Shown: positions 38,000 to 46,637, numbered from the stretch's first letter. The stretch: DNA of 64,000 nucleotides from Actimicrobium sp. CCC2.4 (GCF_034347385.1 NZ_CP133777.1:186001-250000); one strand, 5' to 3'. The notes: a model not told the origin generated them from the sequence alone. Program-made: numbers and translations.

Positions 38000-39838
38000 T
38001 CATTCTCCTGTGCAGGCAGCGGATGCTGCGGGGATGGCTTGAGACGGCTTGCTTGAATGCGGTGTGGCCTGATCCGGTTTGTAGCTGAAGCGGCATTCCT
38101 GCGGATACGGAAACACATCGTCGAAATAGCCGTCGAGGATGCGCTGCTTGTAGCCTTGCCAGTAGGCCGCATCGAGCAGGTCGGCGTGGTGCTTCATGAA
38201 GTATTTGCGGACCGTCGGATTGCCCAGCAGGAAGGTGCCGAACTGTTCCGGGAAGACGTCGTGGCGGCCGATCGGATACCACGGCTCGGCCGACATTTCA
38301 TCTTCTTCGTTGCGTGGTAGCGGGATGGTGCGGAACACGCAATCGGTGATGTATTCGATTTCATCGTAGTCGTAGAACACGACGCGGCCGTGCTTGGTGA
38401 CGCCGAAGTTTTTATAGAGCATATCGCCCGGGAAGATGTTGGCGCGGACCAGTTCCTTGATCGCGTTGCCGTACTCCAGCACGCCATGTTCGACGGCGGC
38501 TTCGTTGCCTTCTTTTTCGGCATTCGACAGCCAGATATTGAGCGGAATCATGCGGCGTTCAATGTACAGGTGGCGGATGATGACCTGGCCGTCTTCTTCT
38601 TCGACCAGCGACGGCGCGACCAGTTTCAGCTCGGCCAGCAACTCGTCATCGAAGCGCGCGCGCGGGAACGCGACGTTCGAGTATTCGAGCGTATCGGCCA
38701 TGCGGCCGACGCGGTCATGGTTCTTGACCAGCACGTACTTTTCGCGCACCAGCGCGGGAGTAGTTTCTTTTGGCGGCGGGAACGCATCCTTGATCACCTT
38801 GAACACGTACGGAAACGACGGCAGCGCAAACACCACCATCACCAGTCCCTTGATGCCGGGCGCGATTTCGATGCGGTCCGACGAGTGCCGCAAGTGGTGC
38901 AGGTAGTCGCGGTAGAACAGCGACTTGCCGTGTTTTTGCAGGCCCAGCATTGTGTAAATTTCGCTGCGCGGTTTTTTCGGCAGCAGCGAGCGGATGAACT
39001 GGACATAGCCGGACGGCACTTCCATGTCGACCATGAAGTAGGCCCGCGTGAATGAAAACAGCACCGTGATCAGGGCCGGATCGAACAGCACGGTGTCGAG
39101 CACCAGCTTGCCCTTGCGGTTGTGCAGGATGGGCACGACGAACGGGGTTTCGCGATTGCCGTTGATGCCTTTGCCGACGATGTAGGCACCCTTGTTGCGG
39201 AAGAACAGGCTGGCCAGCACCTGGATCTGGCGGTTCGGTTCGGCCTTTTCTGTGCCGAACATTTCCTTGAGCCGCTGTTCGACCAGGCTGACATCGCGGT
39301 CGAGATCGGTGAACGGGCAAGCCAATCCGAAATCCAGCACGATGCGCCGGATGGTCTGGTGCAGGCCATCGGTGGCCGGGTAATACACGCGGTAGGTCGG
39401 TGCCGGATCATTGGTTTCGATGTATTCGGTCGAAATCACGGGCCGCACAAAAATAAAATCGTTATGAAAATACGCCCGGTGCAGGATTTTGCAGCAGACC
39501 GTATTGAAGAAGGTTTCGGCCAGCTCAGGTTGCTTGTGATCGGTCAGCAAACCGATGTAGTGCAGCTTGACCTCACGCCAGACCGCGTCGGTGAGCTCCT
39601 CGCCTTCGTACTCGTCTTCGAGCACGGTAACGCACTCGCCGACCCGCTTGTCGTAGAACGCAATGCGCTCGCGCAGGCAGGATTGCTGCGACTGCCACGC
39701 ACTCTGCTCGAAATGCCGCTTCGCATCATGGCTGGTGGCGCGGAACAAGCGGTAATGCTTGTCGAAGCCATCGAGGATGGTGCGGGCAATATCGAAAGCG
39801 ATCTGCGAAGAGAGCAGCTTGGGGAAGGCAACGGTCAT
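38000..39838 (-). CDS. aceK: Isocitrate dehydrogenase kinase/phosphatase
   Basis: 612-residue bifunctional enzyme that phosphorylates or dephosphorylates isocitrate dehydrogenase, setting flow between the TCA cycle and the glyoxylate shunt. Sequence blocks typical of AceK are seen: [42 protein letters not shown] (nucleotide site) and [25 protein letters not shown] with the catalytic Asp. GGAG precedes the ATG at 39838. Heading an acyl-CoA operon fits, since leucine and fatty acids yield acetyl-CoA. Confidence 0.95.
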   Translation of the reverse strand: MTVAFPKLLSSQIAFDIARTILDGFDKHYRLFRATSHDAKRHFEQSAWQSQQSCLRERIAFYDKRVGECVTVLEDEYEGEELTDAVWREVKLHYIGLLTDHKQPELAETFFNTVCCKILHRAYFHNDFIFVRPVISTEYIETNDPAPTYRVYYPATDGLHQTIRRIVLDFGLACPFTDLDRDVSLVEQRLKEMFGTEKAEPNRQIQVLASLFFRNKGAYIVGKGINGNRETPFVVPILHNRKGKLVLDTVLFDPALITVLFSFTRAYFMVDMEVPSGYVQFIRSLLPKKPRSEIYTMLGLQKHGKSLFYRDYLHHLRHSSDRIEIAPGIKGLVMVVFALPSFPYVFKVIKDAFPPPKETTPALVREKYVLVKNHDRVGRMADTLEYSNVAFPRARFDDELLAELKLVAPSLVEEEDGQVIIRHLYIERRMIPLNIWLSNAEKEGNEAAVEHGVLEYGNAIKELVRANIFPGDMLYKNFGVTKHGRVVFYDYDEIEYITDCVFRTIPLPRNEEDEMSAEPWYPIGRHDVFPEQFGTFLLGNPTVRKYFMKHHADLLDAAYWQGYKQRILDGYFDDVFPYPQECRFSYKPDQATPHSSKPSQAIPAASAACTGE

Positions 39839-39961
39839 GTCAGACTCCGGGGGGCGCAAGCCAGGGGGGCTAGTGTAGCGCCGGTGGGAGTGAGGGTGGG
39901 GTTCCGTTCGAGAGACTCAGGGCGAACGGTTGGAGCGCGGTGGACGAAGACCGAACCGGTT

Positions 39962-40051
39962 TTGACGTTGACGTTGACGTTGACGTTGACGTTGACGTTG
40001 ACGTTGACGTTGTCGTTGTCGTTGACGTTGACGTTGACGTTGCTGTTGACC
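39962..40051 (+). repeat. Hexanucleotide tandem array (TTGACG)n, 15 units
   Basis: Eight perfect TTGACG units, two TTGTCG, three TTGACG, then TTGCTG and TTGACC. The unit plus its neighbour reads TTGACGTT, the same as the half-site of the LiuR-like operator at 41783-41810. It lies 124 bases upstream of aceK. Confidence 0.95.
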
Positions 40052-40135
40052 TGCCCCGCATTGAGATAGCTGCCAAAAGTCGGAGTCAGGCAGGGGATAA
40101 GAGGGCCGCACTGTCTGACGTGGAGCAGGGGTTTC

Positions 40136-40151
40136 GGATCGCATGCGATCC
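40136..40151. repeat. 16-bp perfect palindrome
   Basis: GGATCGCATGCGATCC is fully self-complementary. It lies 13 bases before a second, 20-bp palindrome at 40165-40184. Confidence 0.7.
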
Positions 40152-40164
40152 GCCTGCGTAACGG

Positions 40165-40184
40165 GATTCGCTTGCAAGCGAATC
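40165..40184. repeat. 20-bp perfect palindrome
   Basis: Arms GATTCGCTTG and CAAGCGAATC are fully complementary with no loop. Confidence 0.7.
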
Positions 40185-40329
40185 TGCGCCCTGCAAGGGA
40201 AGCGAGTTTGCGGCACTCCCCCTGACTGGCTCCGGCTTTTGGGAACCCGAAGGGCAGCAGTCTCGCGGTCGCCTTTTTCTTGGTTACTTCTCTTTGGCGA
40301 AGCAAAAAGAAGGGACCGGCTGCCGGGCC

Positions 40330-40370
40330 GCTCCCGGCTAGGTCATGACGGAGCAGAGACCAATCAAGCC
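40330..40370 (+). repeat. Partial copy of the 89-bp dispersed repeat
   Basis: CTCCCGGCTAGGTCATGACG and the following GAGCAGAGAC...ATCAAGCC resemble the first half of 16425-16513. The GGTGCAAT core is missing here. Confidence 0.5.
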
Positions 40371-40410
40371 ACCTCAGCACGGAAATTGGCTGGCACGCGC
40401 TCCGCAACCC

Positions 40411-40473
40411 GCAAGCAGGGTCAGAGTAATTTTCGCGATGAAGCCTGCGAAAAAAAACTCTGACCCTGGTTGC
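40411..40473 (+). repeat. GGGTCAGAGT palindromic repeat, copy 3
   Basis: Arms of 17 bases (GCAAGCAGGGTCAGAGT and its complement) pair with one mismatch around the TTTTCGCG core. It is close in sequence to the copies at 30896 and 31024, and lies 72 bases beyond the liuA stop. Confidence 0.82.
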
Positions 40474-40544
40474 TCCCGACGGGAGTTTACGACCGCAGGA
40501 AAAAGCGAACAGAGGCGTCCCAAACAACATCATCAGCGAGACCC

Positions 40545-41729
40545 CTACCGCGTCTCGTTAAACAACTCACGCCCAATCAACATCCGCCGGATCTCGCTAG
40601 TGCCCGCCCCGATCTCATACAACTTCGCATCCCGCCACAAGCGCCCCGCCGGATACTCGTTGATATACCCGTTCCCGCCCAGCGCCTGAATCGTCTCGCC
40701 GGCCATCCACGTCGCCTTCTCGGCCGAATACAAAATCGCCCCCGCCGCATCCTTGCGCAAAGCCCGCACCGCCTCCGGAGAACCAGCCCGATCACACGCC
40801 TGACCAACCGCATACACATACGCCTTGCACGCCATCATCGTCGAATACATATCCGCCAGCTTGCCCTGCATTAGCTGGAATTCGCCGATCGGCTGGCCGA
40901 ACTGCTTGCGATCGTGCACGTACGGCACCACCACATCCATGCAAGCCTGCATGATCCCGAGCGGCCCGCCGGACAGCACGGCGCGTTCGTAATCCAGCCC
41001 CGACATCAGCACATTGACGCCCTTGCCCAGGCCACCAAGCACGTTCTCGGCCGGTACTTCGCAATCGCGGAACACCAGTTCGCCGGTATGCGATCCGCGC
41101 ATGCCGAGCTTGTCGAGTTTTTGCGCAACGCTAAATCCCTTGAAGTCTTTTTCGATCAGGAAGGCGGTCATGCCACGCGCGCCGGCTTCCAGGTCGTTCT
41201 TGGCGTAGACCACCAGCACGTCGGCATCGGGACCATTGGTGATCCACATCTTGGTGCCATTGAGAACCCAGCGGTCGCCCTTCCAGTCGGCGCGTAACTT
41301 CATGCTGACGACGTCGGAGCCGGCGTTCGGTTCCGACATCGCGAGTGCACCGATGTATTCGCCGCTGACCAGCTTGGGCAAATATTTGGCTTTCTGTTCG
41401 GCGCTGCCGTTGCGCTTGATCTGGTTCACGCACAGGTTCGAATGCGCACCGTACGACAGACCGACCGAGGCCGAGGCGCGCGAGATTTCTTCCATCGCGA
41501 TGATGTGGGCGAGGTAGCCCATGCCGGTGCCGCCGTATTCTTCGCCGACCGTGATGCCGAGGACACCAAGGTCGCCCATCTTGCGCCACAGGTCCATCGG
41601 AAACTGGTCGGTGCGATCGATCTCGCCGGCGCGCGGGGCGATCTCGGCGGCAGCGAATTGGGAGATGGTGTCGCGCAGGGCGGCGATGTCGTCGCCGTGG
41701 TCAAACGTCAAGCCGGGCAGGTGGAGCAT
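40545..41729 (-). CDS. liuA: Isovaleryl-CoA dehydrogenase
   Basis: 394-residue FAD enzyme converting isovaleryl-CoA to 3-methylcrotonyl-CoA, the committed step of leucine catabolism. Signatures: [36 protein letters not shown], the FAD-binding [35 protein letters not shown] and the [15 protein letters not shown] region containing the catalytic Glu position of isovaleryl enzymes. It lies directly downstream of liuR with a LiuR-like operator between them. Confidence 0.93.
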   Translation of the reverse strand: MLHLPGLTFDHGDDIAALRDTISQFAAAEIAPRAGEIDRTDQFPMDLWRKMGDLGVLGITVGEEYGGTGMGYLAHIIAMEEISRASASVGLSYGAHSNLCVNQIKRNGSAEQKAKYLPKLVSGEYIGALAMSEPNAGSDVVSMKLRADWKGDRWVLNGTKMWITNGPDADVLVVYAKNDLEAGARGMTAFLIEKDFKGFSVAQKLDKLGMRGSHTGELVFRDCEVPAENVLGGLGKGVNVLMSGLDYERAVLSGGPLGIMQACMDVVVPYVHDRKQFGQPIGEFQLMQGKLADMYSTMMACKAYVYAVGQACDRAGSPEAVRALRKDAAGAILYSAEKATWMAGETIQALGGNGYINEYPAGRLWRDAKLYEIGAGTSEIRRMLIGRELFNETR

Positions 41730-41772
41730 GGCATCCTCGGGTTATCGGAACCGGTTAAAAATGAGCTACGGA

Positions 41773-41801
41773 ATCATATCTTCAATTGACGTTAACGTAA
41801 A
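41773..41801 (-). promoter_or_regulatory. Predicted liuA promoter
   Basis: On the minus strand TTTACG and TATGAT stand 17 bases apart, 44 bases before the liuA start. The operator at 41783-41810 covers the -35 element and spacer. Confidence 0.5.
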
Positions 41802-41810
41802 CGTCAATTG
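41783..41810. promoter_or_regulatory. LiuR-like operator before liuA
   Basis: Perfect 11-bp inverted arms CAATTGACGTT and AACGTCAATTG around AACGTA. The core ACGTTAACGT agrees with the published LiuR motif of proteobacteria (TTTACGTTAACGTAAA type). Confidence 0.8.
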
Positions 41811-41812
41811 CA

Positions 41813-42241
41813 TTAAACGGACTTGGTCCGTGAGACTGTCTTGACAGCGGCTTTTTTGGTCGCGCGACCATCGAGCACTTTGCGACACTGCGCTTCGTGC
41901 GCGCTGATTTCAGCCAGCGTGACATCGATGTCTTCGCGCTGCATTTCGAGTGTCAGCCGGTGCTGACCGAGCACTTCCATGAAGTGCTTCATTTGCGCGA
42001 TGGTGTCGCGCGGCGATTCGTACATGTCGACCAGGCTCTTGATTTCGGACAGCGTCAGGCCGAGGCGTTTACCGCGCAGCGTGAGCTTGAGGCGGGTGCG
42101 TTCGCGGGCGCTGTAGACCCGCACCCGTCCGCTGGCACCTTCGCGGCTCGGGCTGAGCAAACCCTGGTCTTCGTAGAAACGGATCGCCCGCGGCGTGATG
42201 TCGAATTCGCGGGACAGTTCGGTGATGGTGTAGGTAGACAT
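41813..42241 (-). CDS. liuR: MerR-family regulator LiuR
   Basis: 142-residue DNA-binding regulator. The winged helix-turn-helix is at the N-terminus (YTITELSREFDITPRAIRFYEDQGLLSP), followed by RVRVYSARERTRLKLTLRGKRLGLTLSEI and a dimerising helix. In proteobacteria LiuR represses or activates branched-chain acid genes in response to a pathway acyl-CoA. It is adjacent to liuA and flanked on both sides by sites of its own motif, so autoregulation is likely. Confidence 0.9.
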   Translation of the reverse strand: MSTYTITELSREFDITPRAIRFYEDQGLLSPSREGASGRVRVYSARERTRLKLTLRGKRLGLTLSEIKSLVDMYESPRDTIAQMKHFMEVLGQHRLTLEMQREDIDVTLAEISAHEAQCRKVLDGRATKKAAVKTVSRTKSV

Positions 42242-42256
42242 TCGTTTAGAATCAGC

Positions 42257-42272
42257 TTTACGTTAACGTCAA
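42257..42272. promoter_or_regulatory. LiuR-like operator before liuR
   Basis: TTTACGTTAACGTCAA, 15 bases upstream of the liuR ATG, near-palindromic and sharing ACGTTAACGT with the liuA operator. It could also affect the divergent metallo-hydrolase gene. Confidence 0.75.
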
Positions 42273-42326
42273 GCATTGTAGGCGCAGACGTCCCGCCTGT
42301 GCATCACCCTCACCGAAAAGTCCACC

Positions 42327-43400
42327 ATGAATCTGCTCGAAGCCCAGCTCGATTATCCGTTCGGCGACACCCTGCCCGCCGATGCCAGTCTGCTTGAAGT
42401 CGCACCCGGCGTGATGTGGTTGCGCATGGGTTTGCCGTTTGCGCTTAACCATATTAATTTGTGGCTGCTGGAGGATATGTTCGATAGCGAACACGGGCCA
42501 ATCGCAGGCTGGACGGCGATCGATTGCGGCGTCGCCAACGATGCCACGCGCGCAGCTTGGGAAACCATTTTCACGCAAGGTTTGCGCGGGCTGCCGATCC
42601 GGCGTGTCATTGCCACGCACTGCCATCCGGACCATGTCGGCCTGGCCGACTGGCTCTGCACACGCTGGCAGGCACCGCTCTGGATGACTGCGGGCGAATA
42701 CGGTTTTGCGCGGATGATGGCGGCCAGCCTGCCGGGTGTCGACGGCACTGCAGCGCTGCCGCATTTCCAGCGCCACGGCCTGACCGATGCCGCGCTGCTG
42801 GCCACACTGGCTGAGCGCAAAAGCTATTACCCGATGCTGGTGCCGGGCATGCCGGCGTCGTATGTGCGGCTGCAGGATGGCCATGACGTGACGATAGGCG
42901 GCCATCCATGGCGCGTCATTACCGGCTTCGGCCACTCGCCCGAACATGCATCGCTGTACTGCTCGACGCGCGATGTGCTGATCGCCGGCGATATGGTGCT
43001 GCCGCGCATATCGACCAATGTGTCGGTGTTTGCGATCGAGCCGGAAGCCAATCCGGTGCGGCAATTTCTGGATTCGCTGGCGAAATACGCCGGCCTGCCA
43101 GCCAGCGTGCTGGTGCTGCCGTCGCATGGCAAACCGTTCCGCGGTTTGCATGTGCGTATCGGCCAGCTCAATGACCATCATGCCGCGCGACTGGCCGAGG
43201 TGCGCGATGCCTGCGTCACGCCACAATCGGCGGCCAGCATCGTGCCGGTGATGTTTCCGCGTGCGCTGGACGCGCATCAGCTGACCTTTGCGCTGGGTGA
43301 AGCGCTGGCGCATTTGCATTTGCTGTGGTTTGACGGGACCGTGCGGCGGATATCCGGCGCGAATGGTGTAATGCGTTTTGTGAGGACGGCAACCAGCTAG
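42327..43400 (+). CDS. MBL-fold metallo-hydrolase
   Basis: 357-residue metallo-beta-lactamase-fold hydrolase. Metal ligands: THCHPDHVG (HxHxDH near residue 98), the His in TGFGHSPEHASLY, the Asp in LIAGDMVLP, and the final His in VLPSHGKPF. A C-terminal helical domain follows (LNDHHAARLAEVRDAC). This layout is shared with hydrolases often annotated as acyl-CoA or hydroxyacylglutathione hydrolases. It is divergent from liuR, so a role in CoA-thioester metabolism is possible but unproved. Confidence 0.87.
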   Translation: MNLLEAQLDYPFGDTLPADASLLEVAPGVMWLRMGLPFALNHINLWLLEDMFDSEHGPIAGWTAIDCGVANDATRAAWETIFTQGLRGLPIRRVIATHCHPDHVGLADWLCTRWQAPLWMTAGEYGFARMMAASLPGVDGTAALPHFQRHGLTDAALLATLAERKSYYPMLVPGMPASYVRLQDGHDVTIGGHPWRVITGFGHSPEHASLYCSTRDVLIAGDMVLPRISTNVSVFAIEPEANPVRQFLDSLAKYAGLPASVLVLPSHGKPFRGLHVRIGQLNDHHAARLAEVRDACVTPQSAASIVPVMFPRALDAHQLTFALGEALAHLHLLWFDGTVRRISGANGVMRFVRTATS

Positions 43401-44113
43401 CCGAGCAAGCGTTCGTAAGCGGCTTCAGTCACGCCGTAGCAGGTGCAGGCCGCAGCGATGACACCTTCGCGGTCAAGTATCGTGATGGTGCCGCGCCGGT
43501 AACTGATCAGCCCGCGCGACTGTAGCGCGCGCGCTGCCAGCGTGATACCAACGCGGCGCACGCCGAGCAAGTCAGCCAGCATTTGATGCGTCAGTTCGAA
43601 CGCATCCTCGTCAACCCGGTCGTGCACCATCAGCAGCCAATAGGCCAGGCGCGCTTCCAGCAAATGAAACTGGCAGCAGACTGATTTGCGGATCAGGTAA
43701 TCAAGGCTCAGGTGCAGGTAGCTGAAAACGCGACGCCGCAAGAGCGGCAGCGTTGCCAGCAGCAACATGAATTTGTTGCGGCTGATGCGCCAGGCACCGC
43801 CACCCTCCTGGACCGAGGCCCGCACCTGCAGCATCGCGATACCCGTGGAGAGCGTGGTACCGAGCATGCCCTCGTACCCGATCAGGCTAACGCCCAGCTG
43901 GATACCGGTTTCAGTCGGCGTCGTCAGGCAAATCGTGCAATCGATAGGAAAATACACCTGGGCCATCGCCTCGCCCGCCTCGACCAGGATCATGCCGCCA
44001 GAGAGCACGACGCGGGTGCAACCCGCCAGGACTTGTTCGCGGTCACGCCGGGTCAGGCCAGCCAGCAGGCGATTGACGTTGGTGCTTGTATTGACTTGCT
44101 CTGGGCTGACCAA
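43397..44113 (-). CDS. Crp/Fnr-family transcriptional regulator
   Basis: 238 residues: N-terminal cyclic-nucleotide-binding-like fold (GGMILVEAGEAMAQVYFPIDC) and a C-terminal winged helix (ELTHQMLADLLGVRRVGITLAARALQSRGLISYRRGTI). It lacks the Cys cluster of Fnr and the typical cAMP-contact residues, matching the large group of Crp-like regulators with unknown effector. It overlaps the end of the convergent metallo-hydrolase gene by 4 bases. Confidence 0.87.
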   Translation of the reverse strand: MVSPEQVNTSTNVNRLLAGLTRRDREQVLAGCTRVVLSGGMILVEAGEAMAQVYFPIDCTICLTTPTETGIQLGVSLIGYEGMLGTTLSTGIAMLQVRASVQEGGGAWRISRNKFMLLLATLPLLRRRVFSYLHLSLDYLIRKSVCCQFHLLEARLAYWLLMVHDRVDEDAFELTHQMLADLLGVRRVGITLAARALQSRGLISYRRGTITILDREGVIAAACTCYGVTEAAYERLLG

Positions 44114-44612
44114 AATGGGAGGGTCCGTTGGCGACGTGAATTCATGGGAAACAACACGAGTCTGGCATTGCTTATCTCAGTCCGACTTCCGCTAAAACGA
44201 ACTGTTGATCAGGATTATCAGTAGTCCACGATTATCGCATTACTCTCAGCCGGTTTTTCAGGTAAACCTTTGGTGGTGTCAAATGATATTCCGGCCAGAC
44301 TTCAGGTAGCCGCCCCTGGCGTTTCATACTCGTTATCAATGCAACACTTTCTTTTTGAAAACTCTCACTTATTCTTTATTCTATGTTCGGTAACGAACAT
44401 AGCGCACTTGCAATTACTTGCGCTGCTATACTTGCGCACCTAAAATCCGCAGGCTATGCGCCGGAATCTATTTATACTTTGTCTTCGTACAAGACAAGAA
44501 GCAACCCGACAGGCGACAGTCATTCGGGCCCGAAAACCCTAGTTTTCAGCCACAACATGTTCCTGCACCGCAGAGACTGACTGAAACGACTGACATGGAA
44601 TAGCTCGCGTTA
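44114..44612. other. 499-base intergenic region before an XRE regulator
   Basis: Relatively AT-rich, with no convincing gene; a short open frame at 44383-44580 lacks a ribosome site and family resemblance. The only clear structure is the palindrome at 44382-44401. Confidence 0.5.
44382..44401. promoter_or_regulatory. Candidate operator palindrome
   Basis: Arms TATGTTCG and CGAACATA, perfectly complementary, are separated by GTAA. The size and spacing suit a dimeric repressor. It lies about 210 bases upstream of the XRE-type gene. Confidence 0.45.
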
Positions 44613-45014
44613 ATGAAAGCATCTATCGAACGAGAAGACTTTAGTGAGCGCTTGCAGCTCGCGTTGCGCAATGCCGATTACTCACCGGACAGCCCGACGC
44701 AACTTGCCCGCGAATTCAATGTGCGTTTTACCGGCGGACCGATCACCGTGCATGCAGCCCGCAAATGGCTGGGCGGTGAAGCGATTCCGACGCAGGAAAA
44801 ACTGCGTACGCTGGCACAGTGGCTTGGCGTACCTGCCGAGTGGCTGCGCTTCGGTGGCGGCGAAACGGTCAACGGCGAAACCGCCGACCCGAGCGCGCGC
44901 TTTGAATCGGCCGACGTCAAGCTGATTGCCGATTTGCAGCGGCTCGATGAAACACACCGTGCCATTGCGCGCGAAATCGTCCGCCTGCTGGTACGCATCA
45001 ACCGCCCGGCCTGA
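44613..45014 (+). CDS. XRE-like helix-turn-helix regulator
   Basis: 133-residue cytoplasmic protein. Residues about 8-68 form a phage-repressor-type helix-turn-helix (LQLALRNADYSPDSPTQLAREFN ... ARKWLGGEAIPTQEKLRTLAQWLGVPAEWLRFG); the C-terminus is a short helix (LIADLQRLDETHRAIAREIVRLLV). Similar proteins are widespread in Burkholderiales; target unknown. It ends 16 bases before the convergent BtuF-like gene. Confidence 0.82.
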   Translation: MKASIEREDFSERLQLALRNADYSPDSPTQLAREFNVRFTGGPITVHAARKWLGGEAIPTQEKLRTLAQWLGVPAEWLRFGGGETVNGETADPSARFESADVKLIADLQRLDETHRAIAREIVRLLVRINRPA

Positions 45015-45030
45015 CGATCCTGTTGCCGGA

Positions 45031-45837
45031 TCAGGCCTGTTGCCGCAGCTGATCCAGGTAACGCATGCCGGCGATGGCGCGACTGCCGTACCATGACAGC
45101 ATCTCGCCATCGACCAGCAATACCGGCTTGCCGATCTGCTGTTCCAGACTATCGACATGCGCGTCAGTGAAACGATAAGGTTCGCTCGACAGCAGCACCA
45201 GATCGATGTCGCGGACCAGTTGATCTGACCACGAGAACACCGGATACCGCGCGCCATCCGTTTCGGGCGTCGCCACCCACTGCTGCCAGCCAATGCGCTC
45301 GAGCATGCGCGCAATGTAGGTATCGCGCGACACCGTCATCCACGGATCCTTCCAGATGCAATACAGCACCCGCTGAGGCCGCCCCCGGCCCAGCGCCGCG
45401 ATGGCGCAATTGAATTGCGTGCAAAGGTCTTCGGCAGTTTCGCTACGACCGAAAATCGTCCCCAGCAATCGATACAAGGCCAGGTTGTCATGCGGTCCGA
45501 GCGGATGGGTGACGATCACGTGAGGCACGAAGCCGGCCAGCGTGTCGACCGTCGGTTTTTCGTTTTCGTCGATGTTGACGATCAGATGAGTCGGTGCCAG
45601 CGCACGTAGCTTGCCGATGTTGACATCCTTGGTGCCCCCGACCTTCGGTATGTCCCGCACCAGTTCCGCCGGGTGGATGCAAAAACCGGTACGCCCGACG
45701 ATCCACGGTGCCAGCCCGAGCTCACACAGCAATTCGGTCACCGACGGCACCAGCGACACGATGCGCGGCGGCTGCGCGGCATCGACCACCGGATGCACGA
45801 CGCCCATCGCATCACGGGTGCTGTTTTCCATTTCCAT
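45031..45837 (-). CDS. BtuF-like cobalamin/metal-chelate binding protein, no signal peptide
   Basis: 268 residues with the periplasmic-binding fold of BtuF (RIVSLVPSVTELLCELGLAPWIVGRTGFCIHP ... VGGTKDVNIGKLRALAPTHLIVN). Family members usually bind vitamin B12 for BtuCD. This one begins MEMENSTRDAMGVVHP and shows no signal peptide, and no permease or ATPase is adjacent, so its compartment and ligand are open. No cobalamin riboswitch was recognised upstream. Confidence 0.8.
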   Translation of the reverse strand: MEMENSTRDAMGVVHPVVDAAQPPRIVSLVPSVTELLCELGLAPWIVGRTGFCIHPAELVRDIPKVGGTKDVNIGKLRALAPTHLIVNIDENEKPTVDTLAGFVPHVIVTHPLGPHDNLALYRLLGTIFGRSETAEDLCTQFNCAIAALGRGRPQRVLYCIWKDPWMTVSRDTYIARMLERIGWQQWVATPETDGARYPVFSWSDQLVRDIDLVLLSSEPYRFTDAHVDSLEQQIGKPVLLVDGEMLSWYGSRAIAGMRYLDQLRQQA

Positions 45838-45875
45838 GCTTGTCTCCTGTTGACGCCGGCGCCATGCCGCAGTCC

Positions 45876-45908
45876 AAAAAAAAGCCCGCGCTCTTACGAG
45901 CTGCGGGC
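45876..45908 (-). terminator. Intrinsic terminator after dsbA
   Basis: On the minus strand GCCCGC and GCGGGC pair (with GAG/CTC) and are followed by eight T, 26 bases after the dsbA stop. Confidence 0.88.
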
Positions 45909-45933
45909 CGGACCGGACACGCTAACGTGCGGT

Positions 45934-46629
45934 TTATTTTTTTGCGGCGCGCTCGGCCAGGGCCTTGGCCACCAGCGCATCCATCACTTGCACGGTCGAC
46001 GCAGCGAGCACCGGCTCGGGCTGGCGTCCGCCCATCGCGGTACCGACGATCGATGGCGAAGTGATGTACTTGCCATCGATGGCGATGGTGGGTACGCCGT
46101 CAATTTTGTAGGCTTCCTGCAAAACCAGGGCGCGCTTGACCTTGCTCTGCATGCCGAACGAATTGTAGGTCGCGGTAAATTTCTGCTTGTCGATGCCTTG
46201 CTTGCCGACGAAATCAAGAATGCTTGCATCGGTATCGATAGCCTGACGTTCAACGTGGATGGCATTGAAAATCTTGCGCTGCATTTCTTCGGATTTGCCC
46301 ATGGCTTCGAGCGCGTAATACAGCTTTTGCTGCGGAATGAACGATTCGCGGAAATTGATCGGTACGCGCTTGAACTCGATCTTGTCGCCTTGCTTCTTGA
46401 CCCATTCGGCCAGCGTCGGCTCGAACACGAAACAGTGCGGGCATGAGTACCAGAAAAATTCAGTGACTTCGATCTTGTTGCCGCTATCGGTCGGCTGGGC
46501 GCGCTCCAGCGTGCGGTATTCAGCGCCGCTTTGGGGTGCTGCCGGACTGGCGATCGCACTGGCCATGGTAAGACCAAGGCCAAGGCCAAGCGTGGCCAGC
46601 AAACGGGGAATGAATCGGATTAAACGCAT
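45934..46629 (-). CDS. dsbA: Thiol:disulfide interchange protein DsbA
   Basis: 231-residue periplasmic oxidase that introduces disulfide bonds. Signal peptide about residues 1-28 (LLATLGLGLGLTMASAIAS). Active site CPHC in EFFWYSCPHCFVFEP, and the cis-Pro loop GVPTIAIDG. The ATG at 46629 is preceded by GAGGAG at good spacing; an upstream TTG is less likely. It follows the SPOR gene by 8 bases, an arrangement (argS-SPOR-dsbA) common in betaproteobacteria. Confidence 0.95.
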   Translation of the reverse strand: MRLIRFIPRLLATLGLGLGLTMASAIASPAAPQSGAEYRTLERAQPTDSGNKIEVTEFFWYSCPHCFVFEPTLAEWVKKQGDKIEFKRVPINFRESFIPQQKLYYALEAMGKSEEMQRKIFNAIHVERQAIDTDASILDFVGKQGIDKQKFTATYNSFGMQSKVKRALVLQEAYKIDGVPTIAIDGKYITSPSIVGTAMGGRQPEPVLAASTVQVMDALVAKALAERAAKK

Positions 46630-46637
46630 ACAACTCC

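Larger units (their letters stand above)
39839..40544. other. 706-base non-coding mosaic of repeats
   Basis: Between aceK and liuA no gene is credible. The stretch holds the TTGACG array (39962-40051), palindromes at 40136-40151 and 40165-40184, a partial dispersed repeat (40330-40370) and a GGGTCAGAGT palindrome (40411-40473). Confidence 0.8.

Noticed and set aside
39962-40051. CRISPR array
   Set aside because: The repeats are six bases with no spacers and no cas genes nearby; it is a simple tandem repeat.
39940-40161. Open frame encoding an Asp-Val repeat protein across the TTGACG array (and Asn-Val on the other strand)
   Set aside because: The frame is an automatic product of a hexamer repeat; there is no ribosome site, and flanking residues resemble no protein.
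44383-44580. 65-codon frame before the XRE regulator
   Set aside because: It begins inside the palindrome, has no ribosome site and no resemblance to known proteins.
45837-46000. Cobalamin riboswitch upstream of the BtuF-like gene
   Set aside because: No B12-box or conserved helices were seen; the region holds the dsbA terminator.
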